A stretch of 64,000 bases of DNA from Virgibacillus doumboii (GTDB lineage Bacteria > Bacillota > Bacilli > Bacillales > Amphibacillaceae), in the NCBI RefSeq assembly GCF_902806455.1, contig NZ_CADCWQ010000001.1, positions 1,116,001 to 1,180,000 on the forward strand, given 5' to 3'. The notes under the pieces were generated by a model. That model searched no databases and was not told where the DNA came from. It saw nothing but the letters and a program-made list of their open reading frames with translations. Positions 45,347-53,039 of the stretch are shown here, piece after piece. A program made the position numbers and the translations under genes. Numbering within the stretch: position 1 is the stretch's first letter; every line of letters starts with the position of its first letter.

Positions 45347-45925
45347 ATGAACAAAGAAGTGTCTTTTAAAGACAGTCGGATTGTGGGGACAACTTTCTTA
45401 CTATTTCTTATGGGTTTTTTAATGAGTTGGGTTCCCAAAGGTAGTTTTCCGGTGCTGATGTTTAATTTTTCATTAGCAATTATTGGAGGGTTTTTGTTTT
45501 ATTACTTTTGGAAGACAACGAAGCATAAAAGCGTACGTTATTTTTCCTTACTCTCGTTCGTGATGATAAATGTGATGGCTATTCAATTTTCGATTCCATT
45601 ATTGCGTATTTACTATTTGACGCTTACTTTTTGGATCGGTGTTGTGATGCTAATCATTATGATTACTTTACCCTATATATACGCCCGAAAGATTGCATAC
45701 GGCGTTCAGAAACCGAGTAAATCGAAGATGGGGAAAATATATCTGGTTTATTTGGCATTGGTGTTTCCTTTTGGAGGATCTGCATACATGAATGCATTGT
45801 ACACCTCTAATCCTGATGCAATTGCGCTTGCACTCTTATCATTTTTAGTAGCTTTATTGTTTTTATTCTTAGCCCCTGTGTTTCTAATTAAGCCTGCAGA
45901 AATGGATGAATTAATGAAAGAATAG
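45347..45925 (+). CDS. Six-helix membrane protein, family E (intact copy)
   Basis: The 192-aa protein (MNKEVSFKDSRIVGTTFLLF) has about six membrane helices with WKTTKHKSVRYFSL and ARKIAYGVQKPSKSKMGK in the cytoplasmic loops, ending IKPAEMDELMKE. ATG 45347 follows AGGAAAGGTG at some distance. The gene at 43727 is a frameshifted copy. I do not recognise a family. Confidence 0.72.
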   Translation: MNKEVSFKDSRIVGTTFLLFLMGFLMSWVPKGSFPVLMFNFSLAIIGGFLFYYFWKTTKHKSVRYFSLLSFVMINVMAIQFSIPLLRIYYLTLTFWIGVVMLIIMITLPYIYARKIAYGVQKPSKSKMGKIYLVYLALVFPFGGSAYMNALYTSNPDAIALALLSFLVALLFLFLAPVFLIKPAEMDELMKE

Positions 45926-45936
45926 GGACGTACTCA

Positions 45937-46203
45937 ATGGAGGTTTCTATGTTTAGCATTAGAGGTTTTATTCAAACACATTAGTCTACAGTTTAATCAA
46001 AGTTTTTTTAATATAATGTCTGTGGACTGGGTAGGCTTTTCAACGTTTATTGTATCTTATGGGAGTATCGGAATTTTAGCGTAATTATAGAATAAGCAAA
46101 CCTCTTATTTTGCAGCATTTTTGTCTGCGGTTGTATTTACCGTGCTGAATTTATTGTTTTTAATGATTGTAATTAGGATGCAAGTTCTCGTTGAACCGAT
46201 AGT
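45937..46203 (+). pseudogene. Degenerate family F and family D remnants, copy 2
   Basis: An ATG at 45937 opens MEVSMFSIRGFIQTH-stop; MSVDWVGFSTFIVSYGSIG follows in a later frame, matching the remnant at 44317. After it, AAFLSAVVFTVLNLLFL resembles helix 1 of family D (43196). The next 310 bases (46204-46517) are AT-rich and hold nothing I can name before the vWA gene. Confidence 0.5.
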
Positions 46204-46517
46204 GTAAACGAAAATTTACTTACAAGTACTGTTTTTGCGTTAATAATAGAATTGAGCGAGAAAACCATGATTAAAACTAGTATTGAAATTTATAATAGAC
46301 ATCTTATCAAAATCATGTTGATTAGCTAGATTATTGTTATTATGATTCTTGATCATTCACAGGAATTCCATTGTTATTATTATTTGAGTTTATTTATTTT
46401 CAAGATTCGTGTTATTTTTACTTATCCGCCAGGCAACAAATATTATTGTCAGCTAGTAAAGGGTACATAATTATATCCTTTGAATAATAGAATCCCAAAT
46501 TTTGCAGGAGGCTAAAC

Positions 46518-47870
46518 ATGAAAAAAAATTTTACATATTTTTTGATTTTACTATTTTCACTAATGCTTATTTTAAGCGGCTGTTCAAATGATGAGCAAGC
46601 TAAAGACGAAAACAAGGACAAAACTGAGGCATCTGAACAACCCGAAGAAAAAAAAGAAAAAATAACCGTACCTGAAGCCGCAACAGAAGCGGAAGAAATG
46701 GTAAAAGAAGGCCCTGGAGAGCTTTTCACATCGGCAGAGATGAGTCCTGAGGAATTAAAAGAAGCGTTTAAGGATTTGCCAAAAGAGTTGACAGCTGACA
46801 AGGCATATAATCACCTGATTCATTTATTAGCGGCTGATTATGGCCCTGCTTTAAAAGAGTACGAAAACTTTAATCCTTCGTTTCTGACTGGCGACGCACC
46901 AGAAGGCAGTGAAAATAAAGAAAAGGCAGAAGAACCAAAGAAATTGCACGTTGCGTTACTGATGGATGCAAGTGGAAGTATGGGGGCTTATGTTGGCGGT
47001 GAAATGAAAATGAAAGCTGCCAAAGATTCATTGAAGAAGTTTGCTGCAGACTTGCCCAAAGATGCAAAAATGATGCTTCGAGTTTATGGTCACAAAGGAA
47101 CAGGGAGCGATGCGGATAAAGAAATGTCCTGCAGCAGCACAGAAGTTGTTTATCAAATGGGGGCATATAATAAGAAAAAATTCAACAAGGCTTTGTCTAA
47201 ATTTAAACCGGCCGGTTGGACTCCATTGGCTGCATCCATAAATGCGGCAAAAAAAGATTTGGAAGCCAAGTCAGGTGATGATGTGAAAAATGTCGTGTAC
47301 ATCATCAGTGATGGGGAAGAAACATGTGGTGGCGATCCTGTTCAGGCAGCGAAAAATCTGCATGATTCCGGTATTGCAACTGCGGTGAATATTATTGGTT
47401 TCGATGTCGGCAATAAAGCACAGCAACAGTTGAAAAAAGTAGCCGAAGCTGGCGGCGGAACATTCACAAATGTCGACTCCGGCAACGATATTTTCGAAGC
47501 TGCACAGAATAACATTAGGGAAGCGGTCGAAGCGGCAGAGTTAAATATGTGGAGCGCGCTGGAAGGTGTCGATTTGACATGGGATTCAATCCATAAAAAT
47601 GACGATTTGGATTCGATTCGATCTGGATTTGGTGAAGTAATTGAGGATGAGAATAGTCTGTTGCTGGACGGTTTGGAAGGATTGGAGCAAACAGGAAAAG
47701 TTACAGAAGACGTTGCGGAGGAAGTTGAAGCACTTATTGAAGAGCGACAAGAAAAGCTGGAGCAGTTTAATGAAGATAAGGAAGCAAACCTGGAGGAACG
47801 GATTAAAGAAGAAGAAGAGAAAGCAAGAGATCTGATTGAGAAAAAGAAGGAACAAAGGTCGAGTGATTAA
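46518..47870 (+). CDS. vWA-domain lipoprotein 1
   Basis: The 450-aa lipoprotein has a signal peptide with lipobox ILSGC (Cys22), an acidic Lys/Glu linker (25-60), a helical region, and a von Willebrand A domain (about 142-330). The metal-ion-dependent adhesion site is complete: DASGS (150-154), Thr235 in GWTPLAAS, Asp265 in ISDGEE. A Cys pair (SCSSTE, ETCGGDP) could form a disulfide. The last 110 residues are a Glu/Lys coiled coil. AGGAGG precedes the ATG. It resembles the YwmC/YwmD type of Bacillus lipoproteins from memory; a surface adhesive or pilus-tip role is inferred. Confidence 0.82.
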   Translation: MKKNFTYFLILLFSLMLILSGCSNDEQAKDENKDKTEASEQPEEKKEKITVPEAATEAEEMVKEGPGELFTSAEMSPEELKEAFKDLPKELTADKAYNHLIHLLAADYGPALKEYENFNPSFLTGDAPEGSENKEKAEEPKKLHVALLMDASGSMGAYVGGEMKMKAAKDSLKKFAADLPKDAKMMLRVYGHKGTGSDADKEMSCSSTEVVYQMGAYNKKKFNKALSKFKPAGWTPLAASINAAKKDLEAKSGDDVKNVVYIISDGEETCGGDPVQAAKNLHDSGIATAVNIIGFDVGNKAQQQLKKVAEAGGGTFTNVDSGNDIFEAAQNNIREAVEAAELNMWSALEGVDLTWDSIHKNDDLDSIRSGFGEVIEDENSLLLDGLEGLEQTGKVTEDVAEEVEALIEERQEKLEQFNEDKEANLEERIKEEEEKARDLIEKKKEQRSSD

Positions 47871-47879
47871 GAGGTCTTT

Positions 47880-48100
47880 TTGGGTGACAGAATTGAAGAG
47901 GAACGACAATTTTTATTTATCATTGTTGTCTTTTTACTGCTCTTAACCGCCTGTTCCAATGAAGTAGGCAGGGAAACTAAAGAAGGAACTGCAAAAGAGG
48001 AAAATATAGTAACGAACAATATGAACAGCTAAAACAGGATCTTAAGCAAGTGAAAGAACGCCTGTTGGAAGAAGTAAAAAACGAAACTGACGATTCTTAA
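47880..48100 (+). pseudogene. Small lipoprotein, frameshifted
   Basis: TTG 47880 follows AAGAGGT and encodes a hydrophobic signal with lipobox LLTAC (IVVFLLLLTACSNEVGR) ending at 48032 after 50 residues. An overlapping frame continues KYSNEQYEQLKQDLKQVKERLLEE to a stop at 48100, a perfect coiled-coil tail. The loss of one base in GAGGAAAATA (near 48000) would explain the split, giving an original lipoprotein of about 78 residues. A functional 50-aa version cannot be excluded. Confidence 0.6.
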
Positions 48101-48190
48101 GGTTATAGAGTTAGGAGTATCATGTTATTACCGTTTTAGTTTTATATGGCAAATAATCTATTAAAGCGACGTCTGGAGTGGGAGTATACG

Positions 48191-49570
48191 ATGCGCAACG
48201 TTTTTATAAGTGTATTTATTATTATGCTAGTTATGCTGGCGGCCTGCAGTGGAGAAGAGAAGCAAAGTTCTGATGCTGCTGAAAAGGAAAAACAGCCTGA
48301 GAAGGAAACAGTCGAAGAGGAAGAAACGTTCACACCAAGTGAATTCGAGTACTACGAATTGGAAGAAACGGCACGTCCATTGACTGAACTTGAAAAAGAA
48401 CTTTTACGTAAACCTGGTAAGTACAGTGGTGATAATTATGATGAAGAAGCGGTGCAAGCTGCAATTGATAAATTACCAGCTGATCTTACAGCAGAACAAT
48501 ATCTCCATGAACTGAAATACTTGCTGGCTGAAGATTTCCATAAAGAAGTGGAGACGTTTGTTAATTTTGATTCACAAGTGACAACGAATGTAAAACGTCC
48601 CGATGAAAAGATTAAACAGCCGAAGATGAAATCAACCCATTATGCTATTTTGGTTGATGCCAGTGGCAGTATGTATGCTGATGCCGGTGGAAAAAATCGC
48701 TGGGAAGCTGCCAAAGATGCTGTAACTGATTTTGCAGGTGAAATTCCGGAAGAAGCAACAGTTTCTTTAAGAGTATATGGGCATAAAGGAACCGGCAGTG
48801 AAGCCGATAAAGAACTGTCCTGCAGCAGCACAGAGAGCATATATAATGATCAGTATAATCAGAAGAAGTTCAAAAAAGTGCTTAATAAGATTAAGCCATC
48901 CGGCTGGACTCCGATAGCACTTGCTTTGGAAGAGAGTGCGAAAGATATTCCGGATACAGCTGATGAGGCTGTCGTATATGTTGTGAGTGATGGGATAGGG
49001 ACGTGTGACCGTGACCCGGTAAAAGCTGCTGAAAAACTGGTTGATAAAGATATTAAGACATCAGTAAATATTATCGGCTTTGATGTCGATAACAAGGCAC
49101 AAAAACAGTTAAAAGAAGTTGCAAATGCCGGTAATGGTGAATTTGTATATGTTGACTCAGAAAGCCAGTTGGATGAATATATGCGGGAACAATATGAAGA
49201 GATTCAAGATGCATGGTATGAATGGAAGCAGGAAGGCAAAGAACAAGCCTATGCACAAAAAGATAAAAAGAAAGAACTCGCCTATGATACAAAAGAAAGC
49301 GTAAAAGATAAGGCATATCGCGAAAAGGACCGTTTGAAAAAAGCACAAGAATATTTGGAAGAACGTTTTGACGATGATTACGATCATCCTTCAAGAGACG
49401 TTTTTTCATTAGTCATTGATTACGCGAATGAAATATGGAATTATGGCGTGGATACAGGCAATAAGTTGTGGAATGAGAGTGTTGATAGTGGAAATGAAGC
49501 TTGGAATGATTATGTAGATGAAGGCAATGAGAAAATAAATGAGGCTATTGATAAGAAAAATGATTATTAA
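48191..49570 (+). CDS. vWA-domain lipoprotein 2 with 11-residue Trp repeats
   Basis: The 459-aa lipoprotein has lipobox MLAAC (Cys19) and a vWA domain with DASGS (156-160), GWTPIALA and VVSDGIGTC. It is a clear paralogue of the protein at 46518, sharing YGHKGTGS and SCSSTE. The C-terminal part is a charged coil followed by four 11-residue units of the form D-x-G-N-x-x-W-N-x-x-V (such as DTGNKLWNESV). ATG 48191 follows GGAG; the frame is open 15 codons upstream without need. Two divergent vWA lipoproteins in a row suggest a surface pair. Confidence 0.82.
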   Translation: MRNVFISVFIIMLVMLAACSGEEKQSSDAAEKEKQPEKETVEEEETFTPSEFEYYELEETARPLTELEKELLRKPGKYSGDNYDEEAVQAAIDKLPADLTAEQYLHELKYLLAEDFHKEVETFVNFDSQVTTNVKRPDEKIKQPKMKSTHYAILVDASGSMYADAGGKNRWEAAKDAVTDFAGEIPEEATVSLRVYGHKGTGSEADKELSCSSTESIYNDQYNQKKFKKVLNKIKPSGWTPIALALEESAKDIPDTADEAVVYVVSDGIGTCDRDPVKAAEKLVDKDIKTSVNIIGFDVDNKAQKQLKEVANAGNGEFVYVDSESQLDEYMREQYEEIQDAWYEWKQEGKEQAYAQKDKKKELAYDTKESVKDKAYREKDRLKKAQEYLEERFDDDYDHPSRDVFSLVIDYANEIWNYGVDTGNKLWNESVDSGNEAWNDYVDEGNEKINEAIDKKNDY

Positions 49571-49725
49571 CTTTCATATCAGATTTTCGGATGAATAGCC
49601 CCAATGTGGATTCTTTTGATAAAAAATAGGTTAACCAGAGTTGCTAGCCTGGAAAGATTGGAAAGAATTTACGGTGATAAATAAATCTATAAATGATAGA
49701 TTCAATAAGTTTATTGATGAATAAC

Positions 49726-49733
49726 GGGGAAGA
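49726..49733. repeat. Target site duplication of the IS66 element (left)
   Basis: GGGGAAGA lies directly outside the left inverted repeat and is repeated exactly at 52189-52196, the 8-bp length expected for IS66. Confidence 0.92.
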
Positions 49734-49786
49734 GTAAGCGACAAATAAACCCCACCTAGTTTTTAGATGGGGGTTTCTAGTATGCT

Positions 49787-51364
49787 TTATTTAGATTTAT
49801 TAGGAACGCGGCATTCTTGAGGGAGGGCTGCTGACCATGGCAGGTATTGAGCCAATTGCTCCTTATCCGTCGTATCCATATTGGGAAGTTCTTCAAACAA
49901 ATAGCTGAGGTAGTTGAATGGATTTAATCCATTTTCCTTAGCTGTCTCCACAATACTGTAAATAATCGCACTGGATCTTGCTCCTTTTGCGGTATTACTG
50001 AAAAGCCAATTTTTCCTACCTAGCACAAAAGGCTTGATGGACCGTTCCGCACGGTTATTATCAATTTCCAGACGACCATCCTCTAAAAAGGCCTCCAAAT
50101 GTTCCCATTGTTTACGACAATATTTGATTGCTTTGCCTAACGCACTTTTGGGTAGTACACGTGGTGTCTGTTCTTGAAGCCATGCCAAAAAAGCCTCCAT
50201 TACAGGTTGGCTGCGTTCCAAACGCTGTTTATAGCGTTCTTTTGGACTTACGTCTTTTAATTTACGTTCAATTTCATAAAGTTGATTACAGAAAGCCAAG
50301 CCTTCTTTAGCTTTCACAGACGTAGTGGCTGCGGATTCAGGAAGTGCCTGAAGTGCTTCTGTAAATTTACGGCGTGCATGCGCCCAGCATCCAACCAAGG
50401 TAACATTGGTTAAGCCGTTGTAGCCAGGGTAACCGTCTACATGCAGATATCCCTTGAAACCTTCCAGGAATCGGCGGGGGTGTTTGCCAGCCCGGGTTTG
50501 TTGATAATCATACAAGACGATGGGAACATCGGTATGCCCGGAGCGATACAGCCACATATAGGATTTTGATGTTGCGGGCCGTTCCGGCTCGGATAAAACT
50601 TGTAATGTCGTCTCATCCGCGTGGGCCATGTCCAGTTCCAATAACCGGGCATGCATTTCTTTATAAATCAGCTCAAGCCAAGCATTGGCGCCGTACGCTA
50701 TCCAATTAGCCAGAGTCTGACGTGGTATGGATATACCGAAGCGTTCCAAATGTTTCTCTTGCCGATACAGTGGCATCCCTTCCACATATTTTTGCGTCAT
50801 GGTATAAGCCATTGCGGACGGGGAGGCCAAACTACCGGGAAAAACAGGCTCTGGCATTTTCGCTGTCACAATTGGTGTTTCAATTTCATAGCGTTCACAG
50901 TGGCGACAGCTGTACACGTGGCGCACGTGCTCCACAACTTTCACTTGTGCAGGAATAACCTTTAATTCTTTGCGCACTTCCTTGCTCATATCGTGCAATG
51001 CACCGCCGCAACACGAACAGAACTGTTCCTCATCGGATAAACAATATTCAATCGTTTCCGTAGGCAGGTTTTCAAGCTTTTGTTCGCGCTGTCCACGCTG
51101 TTTCTTGCGTTTATATGTAATCGTCTCAACAGTTGGTTCTTCAACTGTTGAATCAGCTGTGGTCTCTGCTTCATTGAAAAGCGAAAGCTGGTTCGAGTCG
51201 GTCTTCTCACTGGAAGATCCGAATCTGCGTTGTTGGCTCAAACGAAATTGTTCTTGGTACCATTTTAATTCCGCCTCCAACGCTTCATTTTCCATCTCAA
51301 GCTTTTCCGTACGCGCTTTAAAATATTCAATTGATTCGTTTGATGTATGCGCTGTATTTTCCAT
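49787..51364 (-). CDS. tnpC: IS66 transposase TnpC
   Basis: The 525-aa transposase has an N-terminal coiled coil (SIEYFKARTEKLEMENEAL), a zinc-finger-like Cys region (EEQFCSCCGGALHDM and YSCRHCERYE), the DDE catalytic domain with HADETTLQV, HVDGYPGYNG and LEIDNNRAERSIKPFVLGRKNW, and a C-terminal DUF4372-like end. ATG 51364 begins the conserved part (MENTAHTSNESIEY); the open frame reaches 51493 and overlaps tnpB. Confidence 0.93.
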   Translation of the reverse strand: MENTAHTSNESIEYFKARTEKLEMENEALEAELKWYQEQFRLSQQRRFGSSSEKTDSNQLSLFNEAETTADSTVEEPTVETITYKRKKQRGQREQKLENLPTETIEYCLSDEEQFCSCCGGALHDMSKEVRKELKVIPAQVKVVEHVRHVYSCRHCERYEIETPIVTAKMPEPVFPGSLASPSAMAYTMTQKYVEGMPLYRQEKHLERFGISIPRQTLANWIAYGANAWLELIYKEMHARLLELDMAHADETTLQVLSEPERPATSKSYMWLYRSGHTDVPIVLYDYQQTRAGKHPRRFLEGFKGYLHVDGYPGYNGLTNVTLVGCWAHARRKFTEALQALPESAATTSVKAKEGLAFCNQLYEIERKLKDVSPKERYKQRLERSQPVMEAFLAWLQEQTPRVLPKSALGKAIKYCRKQWEHLEAFLEDGRLEIDNNRAERSIKPFVLGRKNWLFSNTAKGARSSAIIYSIVETAKENGLNPFNYLSYLFEELPNMDTTDKEQLAQYLPWSAALPQECRVPNKSK

Positions 51365-51431
51365 ACGACAAGTATACGAAAAAGAATCCGACTTGCCTAG
51401 TCGAATTCCCATATTTCCATATTTCAAATTT

Positions 51432-51782
51432 TTATAGAATGGTACGTGCTTTGACTTCCCGGTGTGCCTGCTTTTGTTCAATGGATAAACCATCCAGTAG
51501 CCAACGAAGTTGGCGCGGGGTAATATTCATTGGCGCCGTCTCCTTTTCGGATGGCCAATGGAACGTGCCTCTTTCCAAACGCCGGTAATGCAACCAAAAC
51601 CCATTATTCTCCCATTGCAGAATCTTTAGCTTATCGCGTTTTCGATTACAAAACACGAACAGGCTGGGGGAAAAGGGGTCAAGGTCAAAGCATTCTTTTA
51701 CAATCACTGCCAACCCGTCAATGGATTTACGTAGATCCGTGCTGCCGCGAGCCAGATATACACGATCAAATTGAAAGTTCAT
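51432..51782 (-). CDS. tnpB: IS66 accessory protein TnpB
   Basis: The 116-aa protein is IS66 Orf2: RVYLARGSTDLRKSIDGLAVIV, SLFVFCNRKRDKLKILQWENNGFWLHYRRLE and ITPRQLRWLLDGLS. It is required for transposition in characterised IS66 elements. Its ATG overlaps the tnpA stop (ATGA). Confidence 0.93.
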   Translation of the reverse strand: MNFQFDRVYLARGSTDLRKSIDGLAVIVKECFDLDPFSPSLFVFCNRKRDKLKILQWENNGFWLHYRRLERGTFHWPSEKETAPMNITPRQLRWLLDGLSIEQKQAHREVKARTIL

Positions 51783-52105
51783 CCGTTTTGGTTCTGCAAG
51801 ATATGTATGACATCGGACAATAATTGGACATTTGCTCCCGGCCGCACTTCAACAGAAATGGTATCAACATGAATAAAGATGGGTCCCTGGTCTTCAGCGT
51901 AATCGTCCACTTGAACAGTAAGCCACTGCGTTTCCGTTGTCTCCGTTTCTGGAGAAATGACATCTCTTTCAAACCGTTGAACCCAATAATACATTTGGTG
52001 GACCTTAATTTCTTGGTCTCGACACCATTCAGCAATGCTTTGCCCGCTTTCTTTCCAGTCGTCATAGCGCGCTTTCCATTCTATTCTTTTGTCTTTCAGG
52101 GTCAT
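51779..52105 (-). CDS. tnpA: IS66 accessory protein TnpA
   Basis: The 108-aa protein has an N-terminal helix-turn-helix-like region (ARYDDWKESGQSIAEWCRDQ, HQMYYWVQRF) and the C-terminal pattern VRPGANVQLLSDVIHIL typical of IS66 Orf1. GGGAGGTTATGCA provides the ribosome site on the minus strand. Confidence 0.9.
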   Translation of the reverse strand: MTLKDKRIEWKARYDDWKESGQSIAEWCRDQEIKVHQMYYWVQRFERDVISPETETTETQWLTVQVDDYAEDQGPIFIHVDTISVEVRPGANVQLLSDVIHILQNQNG

Positions 52106-52188
52106 TGCATAACCTCCCGAATTAATTTCTAAGAAGATTATCGCATGGTAACCCTGTGATTAAAACGTGTATTCTATTTGTCGCTTAC

Positions 52189-52196
52189 GGGGAAGA
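52189..52196. repeat. Target site duplication of the IS66 element (right)
   Basis: GGGGAAGA directly follows the right inverted repeat and equals 49726-49733. It is also the start of the terminator hairpin's left arm. Confidence 0.92.
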
Positions 52197-52216
52197 TGCC
52201 AAGCTGGCATCTTCCC
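52190..52216 (-). terminator. Hairpin after the DUF3055-like gene, abutted by the IS
   Basis: GGGAAGATGCCA (52190-52201) and TGGCATCTTCCC (52205-52216) form a perfect 12-bp stem with a three-base loop, seven bases after the gene's stop codon. The IS lies at its distal edge, so the sequence transcribed after the hairpin is now IS DNA. The original continuation had only a short T-rich tract. Confidence 0.65.
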
Positions 52217-52223
52217 ATTTCTA

Positions 52224-52493
52224 TTACAATATCTCCCCCAAAAATTCCCTGATCTCTTCTGCCTCCATTTCCGTTTCATGGAAAACATGCTCGATTTCGC
52301 CTTCTTTTTCAAGGTCGTCCTTTCCGAGAAAGGCAAAGCGGTTTTTCTGCAGGTAGATGACAACATGATTGGACGAATCTTCCTCGTGCTGCATTATGGC
52401 GAAGTCGTATCGTTGCAGGTCTCCTTTGAAACTTATGTAACGGACATCTTTTGTGCGCGTCTCATCTTTCAGTATGTCAAATTTCCCATTCAT
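52224..52493 (-). CDS. DUF3055-like protein
   Basis: The 89-aa soluble acidic protein starts MNGKFDILKDETRTKDVRYI and includes DLQRYDFAIM, AFLGKDDLEKEGEIEHVF and the helical end EMEAEEIREFLGEIL, which fits the DUF3055 (SAV0927) family from memory. The function is unknown. A GAAAGATGA site precedes ATG 52493. It marks the right edge of the accessory island. Confidence 0.65.
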   Translation of the reverse strand: MNGKFDILKDETRTKDVRYISFKGDLQRYDFAIMQHEEDSSNHVVIYLQKNRFAFLGKDDLEKEGEIEHVFHETEMEAEEIREFLGEIL

Positions 52494-52583
52494 CTTTCTT
52501 CACTCCATGTTGTTTTGTTTTACTATAACATGATTCGCTTCTTATGATATAGTTAAATGAGCAAGATATTCGGAGGGTGAAAA

Positions 52584-53024
52584 ATGTATTTTGTTGATCG
52601 AAAAAAGATTGAAGAAACACTTGATTATATGAATGAACTGCTTGCTGAGGCGAAAAAGCACAAGTTCAGTTCTTTTATGGAAAAACTCTACCTGGAACGT
52701 ACGGTACATATGATTATTGAGTCAATGCTTGATGTTGGGAATATGATGATTGACGGGTTCATCATGCGTGACCCGGGAAGTTATGAAGATATTATTGATA
52801 TTCTGGTTGATGAAAAAGTCGTGCCGGAAAGCCATGATAAGGGACTGAAGGCAGTTATTTTATTGCGTAAGCATCTGGTTAAAGAATACATGTCAGTTGA
52901 TCATGAGCTGCTTGAAAAAACGTTGCAGGATAACTTGCAAAAATTAATGGAATTCAGTTCTTATGTCAGAAAATATCTGGACAATGATCTTGGGGTTGCC
53001 AACGCATTTATAAAGAACGATTAG
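52584..53024 (+). CDS. yutE: DUF86/HepT-like HEPN protein YutE
   Basis: The 146-aa all-helical protein matches YutE (DUF86). The HEPN/HepT pattern includes LERTVHMIIESMLDVGNMMI and RKHLVKEYMSVDH, the region where HepT toxins carry RX4-6H. No MNT-type antitoxin nucleotidyltransferase is adjacent, and the conserved genomic position argues for a housekeeping role. GGAGGGTG precedes the ATG. Confidence 0.83.
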   Translation: MYFVDRKKIEETLDYMNELLAEAKKHKFSSFMEKLYLERTVHMIIESMLDVGNMMIDGFIMRDPGSYEDIIDILVDEKVVPESHDKGLKAVILLRKHLVKEYMSVDHELLEKTLQDNLQKLMEFSSYVRKYLDNDLGVANAFIKND

Positions 53025-53039
53025 AAAGAGGTACTGCTG

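Larger units (their letters stand above)
49734..52188 (-). mobile_element. Complete IS66-family insertion sequence
   Basis: The 2455-bp element has perfect 14-bp terminal repeats, GTAAGCGACAAATA (49734-49747) and its complement (52175-52188), starting with the GTAA typical of IS66. It carries tnpA, tnpB and tnpC on the minus strand and is flanked by identical 8-bp GGGGAAGA. All three frames are open, so it may be active. A hairpin (about 49744-49777) lies after tnpC. It inserted at the foot of a terminator hairpin belonging to the DUF3055-like gene. Confidence 0.95.

Noticed and set aside
52584..53024. HepT-type toxin of a toxin-antitoxin pair
   Set aside because: No MNT antitoxin is adjacent and yutE is a conserved backbone gene in the same context in B. 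subtilis.
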